Source: Cryptomeria japonica (lineage: Eukaryota > Streptophyta > Pinopsida > Cupressales > Cupressaceae). From it: a DNA stretch of 64,000 nt. The stretch covers positions 619,904,255-619,968,254 of the forward strand of contig NC_081409.1 in assembly GCF_030272615.1 (NCBI RefSeq). Direction: 5' to 3'. Positions 21,609-30,519 of the stretch are shown one piece after another; position 1 is the stretch's first letter; every line of letters begins with the position of its first letter. Under the pieces are notes generated by a model. That model was not told where the DNA came from. It searched no databases and saw only the letters and a program-made list of their open reading frames with translations. The position numbers were made by a program, and so were the translations under genes.

Positions 21609-22789
21609 TGTAGCGTCCTAAAATTGCGACACTTGCAATTTTGACTGCATTTTGGTCTTCACGATGGGGACGCAACACCCAACCTGAATGGAGACCCCAA
21701 AACTTGCTCGCGACACTGAAAACTGCATTTTTCAAGCACCCTGGCCTGAACCTCCTTACACCCTGCTGTCCTGGGAGGTGGGACCAGAGCGCCCAGCGCC
21801 CTGGTCCCTAGGTCCTATTTTTGGCCCGGTCTCCTAAGGGGCTCGAGTCTTTTTGTTTGCAATTTGGAAATTACATTTCCTAGTCGGCCTAAGGTCGGGA
21901 AAATCAGTCTATCAGCCCTAAATGACAAGTATATAAACTACATTTTCCTCTTTCATTCGATATGATGGAAAAGGCGTGGAAACTATACTCAAGCATTCAA
22001 GCATTCAAGCAATTGATCATTCCAAGTCTCCATTCAAGGCTAAGTGTTGCATTCAAGACAAGGATTCAACCATTGAATAGGAGATCATATACTACATGCT
22101 ACAACATACAACATACAACATCTAAACCTTCGCACATAAGGATACCAACATCCTTAGAACAAGGTATTAGTACTTGTTTTACAGTCATTTACATTTACAG
22201 CTCTTGCTCATTTCTTGGTTAATTCCAAAACCGGGGTTTGACCTAAAGGCAAACCCCTAATCCCTAACCCCCCAATCATCTTCGCTTTTCTGTGTGTAGG
22301 TTGCAGGTACGCGGCTGAAATTGAAGATCTGGAATCCTTGTGCAGAGACGAACAGATCCCCCTTCGTTTCGCGGATTTTTCGGAGGACCGTGGCGCCGGG
22401 CGCCATCGTCCTGACAACTTTTGCTCAAATTTGCAGGACAGCGCCGTATCGACATTCTACTACTAATTCCAGGTCCGCAGCTTCGTCCTATAACCCGAAC
22501 TCAGTTTATAAGCGAATCTTTATGACTTTCTATGCATGCTTAGCTTAATTTCCTTAACAACATTCTTTACGAAAGAGGGTAGCCTTGCTTTCCTAACCCT
22601 TGAAATTCATTTAGCATCCAACTTTACATTGTGTGGGATTGGATCTTATGAGTTTCAACCCCTCTTTTGAATGTAAAGTCTCTCCCCTAAGTGAAAAACC
22701 ATCGAATCCTAGCAAACCTCCCTTCTCTCTCCTCGGAGTTGGAAGAGGGGAGAACAACTAGGGTTCGATCGCGATTTTTCCGCTTTACA
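21609..22789 (+). repeat. 5' LTR of the Gypsy element (1181 bp)
   Basis: TGTAGCGTCC to CGCTTTACA. It contains one copy of a GC-rich inverted-repeat module (about 21782-21808), a second, looser one (22386-22412), and a TATA box at 21930. Near the 3' end, TTCTCTCCTC and GAGGGGAGAA (22730-22756) can pair as a hairpin with one mismatch. Confidence 0.95.
21930..21937 (+). promoter_or_regulatory. TATA box of the Gypsy 5' LTR
   Basis: TATATAAA, conserved in the 3' LTR at 28447-28454. The likely transcription start is 25-35 bp downstream in the CTTTCATTCG region. No second strong TATA lies in the LTR. Confidence 0.6.
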
Positions 22790-22792
22790 TTT

Positions 22793-22810
22793 TGGTGAAC
22801 CCGACGTGAA
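22793..22810 (+). other. Probable primer-binding site of the Gypsy element
   Basis: TGGTGAACCCGACGTGAA starts three bases after the LTR and begins with the required TGG (pairing with tRNA CCA). It is not the initiator-Met site used by the Copia-like elements. I cannot assign the tRNA from memory. Confidence 0.65.
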
Positions 22811-23963
22811 CATCCTTTCTGATTTTTCATGCTTAGATCTGAAAAAATTGATTACATTTCCATGTTGGATCTTTTGCAAAATTTTAGAGGTGATTGCATA
22901 AAAACCCTAAATTTTCTTTTTAGTAATTGAACTTGCGAAATGTCTAAATGTTAATGCCTATTTCAGATCTGCCCTTCTATTACAAATTTTCAATTCATAT
23001 TTGTGCTTTAATTCTGAAAATTAAGTGGTTAAGTGTCAAAACCCTAATTTTTGAAACCCTCTTGATTCAACCTTTGTCCGACAATTTCATTGATCGAAAC
23101 ATTTCCAAATCAGCTGTAACTTTGGATTTCGCAATAAAATCACAATATCTTTCATCCCTGAAAATTTGGAAAAAAGTTGCAAGGACCGTGTTGCACTCCG
23201 AGCGCCATCGTCCCCGACATTTTTTCCAAAATTTCGGGAGCGAGATCTTGCTGTATTTTCCTGCTAAAATCCAGAATTTTGGCTGATTTTGTCAATTATA
23301 ACACTTTCAAAATTACAGTCAAAGTTGGTCTTGTGATTGCTTGGATTAAGGCTTCTAAACATTTAAAAAATCATTGAAATTGAAATTTTGTGTCAAAATT
23401 GTGTTCTTACTGTCCTAAATCTGAAAAGTGTGTTTGCATTCATTCAAAATTTCAGCGCTTTATTCAAATTCTTGCATTTTGTGACTTTTGAAATTAAGTG
23501 CTTAATTACAACAACTTTGATTTCCGCTTTCAAAATTGAATTTTGCGTGAAATTGAGTCAACTTTTAAATTTCAAAATTTGCATTGCTTTTGGCATTCCC
23601 TCTAAAATCATAAAATTCAAAATTTCAGTTTCCCTCTCTTTTTCAAAATTCAAATTTTGCATTTTTCGACAATCTTGGTAGGGTTCAATTTCGAGATTGC
23701 AACTTTAATTTGGCCTATCTACAGATCGTAAAATCACTCAATTTTTTCAGATTGGCTTTAAAATCATCATACCTTTCATCCCTGCAAATTTCGAAAAAAG
23801 TTGCAAGGACCGTGTTGCACTCCGGGCACCACGGTCCCGGACATTTTTTCCGAAATTTCGGAGACTGTTGTGATTGCATTTAACAACTTAAATCCAGAAG
23901 ATTGCCTGATTTTACTGAAAATTGCTACCTCTAAATTCAAAATCTTCTCTCTCTTTCTAGTGC
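22811..23963 (+). other. Gypsy leader: AT-rich, with a duplicated GC-rich module
   Basis: No gene. Two segments of about 85 bp (about 23153-23240 and 23777-23863) are near-copies: TTGCAAGGACCGTGTTGCAC, a GC-rich core, then GACATTTTTTCC. Their GGACC...GGTCC cores resemble the inverted repeats in the LTRs. The rest is rich in AAATTT-type words. Confidence 0.6.
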
Positions 23964-24974
23964 ATGAGTTTTACAACAATAAGCCCTACTTACACTATTC
24001 CCGTTAGACGAAGCCGTAGAATTAAGTCTTTCCAAGGTTTAACTACTGAGGAGATGGAACCTAATTTGAATAGCCTTTTTAACGAGGACATGGGTAATTC
24101 CTCTAATCCTCCTAATGATGAAGAATCTCTCCATGAGGTTTCTGTAGAACAACTTTCGAAATTGGATAACCAATTTGACGATTTTCGACAATGGATGTCT
24201 CAAGAATACCCTGATAGTCAAGCTCTTCCTTTAATTGAGGGTCTAAAACGTATGCTTCAAAGTGATAAGAATGGAATTGATATTTTGCGTGGTATTGCAC
24301 ACATTGTGGATTCAAATGTGATGCCTATGAAGAGTTGTGCCGAAACCTTAGGTTATACACAACCTCCTACTCAAGTCAATCATTCTATTCCTTTGACGAC
24401 TCCTATTGCTAGTATACCTACCTTTACATCAAACATAATGGCTACTTCTACACAAGACATTCCTCCTGTGATCACCAGTCATGGGGGCAATCCCTCTTCT
24501 TCAATTAACCCTATTCCTTCATTCAATCCGATTTCTTCATTCATTCCTTCAATGAGTGTTCCTATTACATCTTCACAAATGAACATGACGCAAGGGGGCA
24601 ATTCATTTAACCATTCCATCCCTCCTTGTAGTGTTCCTCTTGTCCAATCATCTCCTATGACTAATTATCATAGAGTCCCACCACCTTACTCTTTACCTTC
24701 TTTCAATAACATAACACCTCCATCTCAATCTAACACATCCAATATGAACTCTTCGACTGAAGCGACCATTAACAATCTTGCACAAACTATTTCTTCTTTA
24801 CAGCAACAAATTGCCTCTATGAATCAATCTAAGTTTAGTGTGCCCACATTTGATGTTGCGAGCCCGCTTTCTCTTGACATTGTCCAAGCTATTCCTCCTA
24901 AACATGTTGAAATCCCGCATTTGGAACTTTATAATGGTAAAGGAGATCCTCTGAGAACTTTACTAGAACATTAA
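23964..24974 (+). CDS. gag: Gypsy Gag, N-terminal part (336 aa, ends by frameshift)
   Basis: Gag forms the particle. The first residues carry a basic VRRSRRIKSF stretch, then an acidic helical segment, a long Pro/Ser/Thr/Asn-rich linker (residues about 125-260) and a Gln-rich helix. It ends with the HVEIPHLELYNGKGDP block that opens the Retrotrans_gag domain. The frame then stops at 24974, while the rest of the domain (LRDKALQWYF) continues in the +2 frame from about 24969. Compared with the family, some 30-40 residues after GDP are missing, so a small deletion caused the shift. ATG 23964 is chosen because upstream sequence is leader-like. Confidence 0.85.
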   Translation: MSFTTISPTYTIPVRRSRRIKSFQGLTTEEMEPNLNSLFNEDMGNSSNPPNDEESLHEVSVEQLSKLDNQFDDFRQWMSQEYPDSQALPLIEGLKRMLQSDKNGIDILRGIAHIVDSNVMPMKSCAETLGYTQPPTQVNHSIPLTTPIASIPTFTSNIMATSTQDIPPVITSHGGNPSSSINPIPSFNPISSFIPSMSVPITSSQMNMTQGGNSFNHSIPPCSVPLVQSSPMTNYHRVPPPYSLPSFNNITPPSQSNTSNMNSSTEATINNLAQTISSLQQQIASMNQSKFSVPTFDVASPLSLDIVQAIPPKHVEIPHLELYNGKGDPLRTLLEH

Positions 24975-25003
24975 GAGACAAAGCCCTACAATGGTATTTC
25001 TCG

Positions 25004-27328
25004 TTGCCTTCTTATTCTATTACTTCTTTCGAACAACTTGCAAATGCTTTCATTCAACAATTTCAAAACAATATAAGTCCTAAAGTTACTTTGATTGATT
25101 TAATGCATTGTAAACAAGGTGTTAAAGAAAAAGTGACTGATTTCATTGGTAGATATAAGCATTTGTATGCTCAAATTTCTTTTCCAGTGCCTGACAATGA
25201 TATTCAAAGAATCTTTATTTCTAATTTACAAAAAGATATTCGAGACAAACTTCTGTTTTCTAAGTTTACTTCTTTCCAACAGTTGTGTGCAACTCTTCAC
25301 AATTATCAACTGACTGTGAGTCAAATGGAACAATCACATCCTATGGCTCCGAGTGATAAGGGTGATAGCAGTCAACAACCATTTGGAAAGTTTAAACCGA
25401 ACAGAGATTCCATCAAATTCAATGAAAACATCATCAACAACAATGTGAATGCAACATCAGGTGTGCCTCCTATTTCTAAATTTTTTAAGAAAGAAAGAAA
25501 GTATACTCCTTTGAATGAATCATTGCATAGTATTATGAATAAGTTATTGGAACAAAATGTGCTTACTCTTCCTCCTATAAGACAAATTGATCCTGCAAAG
25601 ATTACTTCACCTTATTTTGATAACAAAACCTTTTGTCAATTTCATCGTCGGCCTGGTCATGATACTGAAAAATGTTTTTCTTTAAAGGGTAAAATTCAGG
25701 ATTTGATTGATAATAATACTATTTCTGTTTCTGGAGTGAATGATAAAGGCAATACATCTGTAGCTCCTCCTAAACAAAATCTTCAGATTTTCACTGATCC
25801 ATTACCTTCTCATACCTCTAATGCAATTGAGGCTAATGATTCCTCTCTTTCATCTGATGGTCTTGTGTCGATGACTCCGAATGTGATTAACTTTGTAGAG
25901 CAGCAAGAAATCCCTGAAGAACCTTCCATCACATTTGATTCTAGCGAAACCATTAGGGCACCTGATGGTCCTTTATACATAGTTGCAAAATTCAAGAATA
26001 CACCTTGCCGTGGAGTGCTTATTGATCCTTCGTGCATGATTAATGTTATTACTGAAGAATTTCTTTTTACTTTGCAATTGAATCAAGTGATCTATGACAA
26101 AACAGATGTGATTGTGAAATTATTTGATGCATTTTCTTCTCCTGCAATTGGTTCTATTACATTGCCTATTGAGGTCCATAACAAATCTCTTGATGTGAAC
26201 TTTGCTATTATTCCATCTTCCGAACAATTTCGTGTGAAGCTTGGCTATCCTTGGCTATCTTCCATGAAAGCTATTGCTTCTCCTATTCATAAGTGTTTGA
26301 AATTTCCCCATAATGGTGAAGTCGTTACTGTCAATCATAGTCTCTTTAAACCAGCTGAAAGAACCTCTAGTGTTCCTCTTGATTACTTTTGGCCTAAAAA
26401 ATTCCAATCTCTTCCTCCGCGAAGTGATCATCTTTTCAAATCTTATCAAAAGTGGAAAACAGATATGATCCTATCTCTAAGTGAACCTAGAACACCTAAA
26501 CTTGACATTCCTATCATTCTTGAGAAGGAAGTTCTTCCTTTGAAAGATAAAACTAATGTCTTTCCTCAAGAAGATTCCCAACCCATCCCTATGGATGTGA
26601 CTATGTCTATGCCTAATAAACTTCCTAAGAGTAGACCTATACCTCCTCGTCATGATGGACTTGGTCTTCTCCCTAAACCAAAAATTCCTCCTTTATATGG
26701 AGCAGTTCCTCCTCCTTCTTTTTATAGAGAGAAGAGACCTTCTTCTTCTCCTATTATCCAGCCTAAGAGACCACAACCTAAACACCCAAGTGCTAAGGAT
26801 GAGAACATTCCTCCTCCTCAGTCTTCTCCACTTCCTACTAAGACTAGACAAAATCATTCTGCACGTGAACGCCGACGAAAACGTCGTCTTAGAGCTCAAA
26901 CTTTGCAATCTCCAAAAACACCTTCAACAAGCATTATTCCATTTTCTCCTCAGCCGGACATTGAGCCTAAATCTCCTAAACATAAGATGCATGATGGTTT
27001 TGATCCTGTGCGAGTTAAAGATCCTATTTTTATAAATCTTGATGATGATATAGATGAAAATGTTATTCATGATGAAAATATTACTCCTCTTGCTTCTGAT
27101 AGTGAATATGAACTTGTTGATGTCGATAACCATTTATCTAATGAATTTTCTAAAGCACTTATCCTAGCTCCTAGACAAGAACAATGTGGCTCGGAACATG
27201 AACATAGCCCTTGTTTGGATCTTGTGATAGCTCCATCTGTTGTGTTGGATGTTCCTCCTCTAGCGTGTTCCCTGCCTTCCCGAAACATTGATCAGCAAGA
27301 TCGGGGGGTAGATGACATGCTAGACTAG
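25004..27328 (+). CDS. Gypsy Gag C-terminus plus retropepsin-like domain (774 aa), no pol
   Basis: Residues 1-110 finish the gag domain (LANAFIQQFQNNI, then ESVKDF-like GVKEKVTDFIGRYK). A zinc-binding motif of the C-x2-H-x4-H-x4-C kind (CQFHRRPGHDTEKC, 25634-25675) is followed by LIDNNTIS, as in Tat-type elements. The protease-like region (about residues 325-450) has GVLIDPSCMINVI where active enzymes have D-T/S-G, then KLGYPWLSSMKAIAS and LKFPHNGEVVTV. The remainder is a Pro-rich basic segment (RERRRKRRLR at about 26868) and an acidic tail, ending in a true stop with no pol. The DPS at 26024-26032 suggests the protease is inactive or unusual. Confidence 0.85.
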   Translation: MPSYSITSFEQLANAFIQQFQNNISPKVTLIDLMHCKQGVKEKVTDFIGRYKHLYAQISFPVPDNDIQRIFISNLQKDIRDKLLFSKFTSFQQLCATLHNYQLTVSQMEQSHPMAPSDKGDSSQQPFGKFKPNRDSIKFNENIINNNVNATSGVPPISKFFKKERKYTPLNESLHSIMNKLLEQNVLTLPPIRQIDPAKITSPYFDNKTFCQFHRRPGHDTEKCFSLKGKIQDLIDNNTISVSGVNDKGNTSVAPPKQNLQIFTDPLPSHTSNAIEANDSSLSSDGLVSMTPNVINFVEQQEIPEEPSITFDSSETIRAPDGPLYIVAKFKNTPCRGVLIDPSCMINVITEEFLFTLQLNQVIYDKTDVIVKLFDAFSSPAIGSITLPIEVHNKSLDVNFAIIPSSEQFRVKLGYPWLSSMKAIASPIHKCLKFPHNGEVVTVNHSLFKPAERTSSVPLDYFWPKKFQSLPPRSDHLFKSYQKWKTDMILSLSEPRTPKLDIPIILEKEVLPLKDKTNVFPQEDSQPIPMDVTMSMPNKLPKSRPIPPRHDGLGLLPKPKIPPLYGAVPPPSFYREKRPSSSPIIQPKRPQPKHPSAKDENIPPPQSSPLPTKTRQNHSARERRRKRRLRAQTLQSPKTPSTSIIPFSPQPDIEPKSPKHKMHDGFDPVRVKDPIFINLDDDIDENVIHDENITPLASDSEYELVDVDNHLSNEFSKALILAPRQEQCGSEHEHSPCLDLVIAPSVVLDVPPLACSLPSRNIDQQDRGVDDMLD

Positions 27329-28071
27329 TTACATTAGCATAGCAGATTCTCTCCCCCTCTCTTTTGTTACTTCTTCTATGTGTTATTCTCATTCTTCTAT
27401 TTGTTGTCCTTGGTGTTGTCTACTTGAGGACGATGCAAAGCATTGAGATCTCTCGATCTCTCTCATGTTGACTCAAAAGACACATGTGTTCCCTTCTTCT
27501 AGGTGACCTTCCTTGATTGGGGAATGAAGAACAATTATGCATACATACATATGATATACATGAATAATCATACAGCATACTGACCCCGAGGAAAGCGAAG
27601 TCACCTCGTGCTTTATGTTTTGTGTCTATTATCCTTGGGCTTATCTCACACTTGGGGGCTAAATCCTTGCGATAACGTGCTCTTTTCTTTCTCATTTCTT
27701 ATATGTATCACTACGTTAAAACAATCACCCCCGGTGAGGCATGTGCGATCGCTTTAACATAGGGGGGCATACATCCCGTTCATATCTTTTCAAGATACTT
27801 GAAAATTTCTTGGTAAATTTAACCTTGCCTTGAAAATTTTTGATATCTTTCTTGCATGACTCATAGTGAGGGAACCTTACTACTGACAGTCATGGTTCTC
27901 CCTCGTGATCTTCCCTTTTACTTTGTCAATCGAAGTCGTAAGATCCTTAGTTCACTGGGGGCTTGGTGTGTCTTGCCTCCTTGACGTGGTGAAAGTCTTT
28001 CAATGTTGTTTCCTTGTACTTTACCGGAAGTATGAGCGTACGCTTATACTCCCGCTAAAGTGCGGGCTAAA
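27329..28071 (+). other. Gypsy 3' non-coding region
   Basis: No gene over 743 bp. It contains TTGAGGACGATGCAAAGC (27424-27441), a motif known after pol in several plant Gypsy lineages, and ends AAGTGCGGGCTAAA against the 3' LTR, a weak purine tract. This looks like a true element 3' end fused to gag-protease after loss of pol. Confidence 0.65.
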
Positions 28072-29305
28072 TGTAGCATCCTAAAATTGCGACACTTGCA
28101 ATTTCGACTGCATTTCGGTCTTCACGATGGCGACACAACACGCAACCTGAATGGAGACCCCAAAACTTGCTCGCGACACTGAAAACTGCATTTTTCAAGC
28201 ACCCTGGCCTGAACCTCCTTGCACCCTGCTGTCCCGGGAGGTGGGACCAGAGCGCCCAGCGCCCTGGTCCTTCAGGACCAGGGCGCCCAGCGCCCTGGTC
28301 CCCAGGACCATGGCACCCAGCGCCCTGGGTCCTATTTTTGGCCCGGTCTCCTAAGGGGCTCGGGTCTTTTTGTTTGCAATTTGGAAATTACATTTCCTAG
28401 TCGGCCTAAGGTCGGGAAAATCAGTCTATCAGCCCTAAATGACAAGTATATAAACTACATTTTCCTCTTTCATTCGATATGATGGAAAAGGCGTGGAAAC
28501 TATACTCAAGCATTCAAGCATTCAAGCAATTGATCATTCCAAGTCTCCATTCAAGGCTAAGTGTTGCATTCAAGACAAGGATTCAACCATTGAAGAGGAG
28601 ATCATATACTACATCCTACAACATACAACATACAACATCTAAACCTTCGCACATAAGGATACCAACATCCTTAGAACAAGGTATTAGTACTTGTTTTACA
28701 GTCATTTACATTTACAGCTCTTGCTCATTTCTTGGTTAATTCCAAAACCGGGGTTTGACCTAAAGGCAAACCCCTAATCCCTAACCCCCCAATCGTCTTC
28801 ACTTTTCTGTGTGTAGGTTGCAGGTACGCGGCTGAAATTGAAGATCTGGAATCCTTGTGCAGAGACGAACAGATCCCCCTTCGTTTCGCGGATTTTCGGA
28901 GGACCGTGGCACCGGGCGCCATCATCCCGACAACTTTTGCTCAAATTTGCAGGACAGCGTCGTATCGACATTCTACTGCTAATTCCAGGTCCGCAGCTTC
29001 ATCCTATAACCCGAACTCAGTTTATAAGCGAATCTTTATGACTTTCTATGCATGCTTAGCTTAATTTCCTTAACAACATTCTTTACGAAAGAGGGTAGCC
29101 TTGCTTTCCTAACCCTTGAAATTCATTTAGCATCCAACTTTACATTGTGTGGGATTGGATCTTATGAGTTTCAACCCCTCTTTTGAATGTAAAGTCTCTC
29201 CCCTAAGTGAAAAACCATCGAATCCTAGCAAACCTCCCTTCTCTCTCCTCGGAGTTGGAAGAGGGGAGAACAACTAGGGTTCGATCGCGATTTTTCCGCT
29301 TTACA
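28072..29305 (+). repeat. 3' LTR of the Gypsy element (1234 bp)
   Basis: TGTAGCATCC to CGCTTTACA, followed by ATTAT. It differs from the 5' LTR mainly by two extra units of the GC-rich module between 28247 and 28332 and by C/T and G/A differences, several at CpG or CHG sites. Confidence 0.95.
28245..28332 (+). repeat. GC-rich tandem inverted-repeat module in the 3' LTR
   Basis: Three adjacent units of the form GGACCAGGGCGC-CCA-GCGCCCTGGTCC. The middle one (28275-28301) is a perfect 12-bp inverted repeat with a 3-base loop. The 5' LTR has one unit. Confidence 0.9.
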
Positions 29306-30440
29306 ATTATGATCCCTTGCTAGATTCTAAATTGGTTTTAGAGCTTTATGGTGCCCCTGTTTCAAAAGTGGAGCCTAATTTGGCTTCCTCATCTAAGACG
29401 AAACTTGTCCCTACATGGTTCAACCCTATTTACGGGGCTAAACAAAAAATACCCCTACCCCCTTCTAAGGATTTTGAGTTGGTGGACTCTGAAGAGGATG
29501 TGGATTTGGAGGATTTTTATTCCTCCTTGGCCATCATTTCTGACTGGTTTCTTGCTGGTTTAGAGGAGAAAGTTCCCTTTACCCCCCACCCACACCCACC
29601 ATTAGAGTCTTCTTAACTGGTCAATGACGTTTCTACTCCCAATCTTGACTTCCCTACTCTAGTTGAGAAAGTGTCTAAGTTGGCTGAGGTGATTGAACGA
29701 TACTATGTGATCACATGGTGGCTCCTCTCCCATTTGAGTGTAGCTAAAAGAAGACAAACAAGCTTGAAGCAATGGTTGAGGTTGGGGCTCATGGCGATTT
29801 CTAGGTGTTGGATGATAAAGATGAGAGGGTTTCGAAGGCCGACAATGTTATAGATAAGAAATTGGAAAAATGGGAGATAGACAAGGAGAATCTCAAGGAA
29901 CTTAATGAAAATATTTATGAAAGGGACAAGAGGAGAGATGTGGTTGAGTTGAAGGAACATCATGGGACTTTGAAAAGAAAGGTTGATGAAATGACTTCTC
30001 TAAGTCAAGAAACAACAATGAAGAATACGGTCTCTTTGCATGCTATGTAGGAGGAGATACAACGAAGAAAGGCGAAGAGGAAGAGACACCAAGAGTCTCA
30101 TTTTGTGAGAATAGGCCCTCACCTCTGTTGTCAAGGCTACTCCAAATTTGGTCACTCTAGCCTCTGGGAAAGATTCCAACAAAAAGATTTTTTTTTTCTG
30201 ATAAAGTTAAAGCTATGTGCCATGATTGGTAGAATGATAATGCCCCCGCTCAATAGACCATTCCTTCATGTCTTTGGTGGGTGATTGGATATTTGTTTTT
30301 TATTTATGTGTTTAGTGGTTATGTCCTAATCCTCTGTTGGGTTTTAGCATGTTTTGATCTTCTATTTTTTAACTAGGCATGGACTCCTCATGCACCCCAG
30401 ATAATTTCTCTTTAACAGATATATAAAGGTTTGAGCTTAT
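29306..30440 (+). pseudogene. Second copy of the LINE-linked ORF, right part, and 3' end
   Basis: Continues 21608 across the Gypsy insertion. An open frame from 29311 to 29616 (GAPVSKVEPNLASSS, then an acidic EEDVDLEDF stretch and a Pro-rich tail) is followed, with shifts, by a Lys/Glu-rich helical region (29805-30050) and a T-rich 3' tail to about 30440. The order globular part, charged linker, helix, T-rich 3' end mirrors 19168-21063. No named domain recognised. Confidence 0.5.
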
Positions 30441-30519
30441 CCCTTTTAATTAAGAACTATTTAGTTCAAATATATATTGAATTGATGTTCATGATATTTT
30501 AAATTTGAATACATTGCAA

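Larger units (their letters stand above)
21609..29305 (+). mobile_element. Ty3/Gypsy gag-protease-only LTR retrotransposon, 7.7 kb
   Basis: LTRs 21609-22789 and 28072-29305 begin TGTAGC and end TTTACA and are flanked by a perfect ATTAT duplication (21604-21608 and 29306-29310). By eye they differ at roughly 20 sites plus one 53-bp size difference, so this is the youngest clearly datable insertion here. Inside are a long AT-rich leader, a gag split by one frameshift, a zinc-binding motif and a retropepsin-like region. After that come about 740 bp of non-coding DNA and the 3' LTR. Reverse transcriptase, RNase H and integrase are absent, so it must move in trans. The late motif TTGAGGACGATGCAAAGC (27424) resembles the one that follows pol in Tat/Athila-type elements. 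Confidence 0.93.

Noticed and set aside
22208-22548. Short frames in both Gypsy LTRs (22208-22548, 28479-29064, both strands)
   Set aside because: Present twice because the LTR is duplicated; they span promoter and U5 sequence and show no protein signature.
26652-27035. Leu-rich frame as a separate gene
   Set aside because: It overlaps the Gypsy gag-protease frame in another register; its Leu richness reflects the CCTCCT-rich codons of the Pro-rich tail.
27301-28071. A lost env-like gene between gag-protease and 3' LTR
   Set aside because: No frame over 100 codons, no signal peptide or membrane segment; treated as non-coding 3' region.
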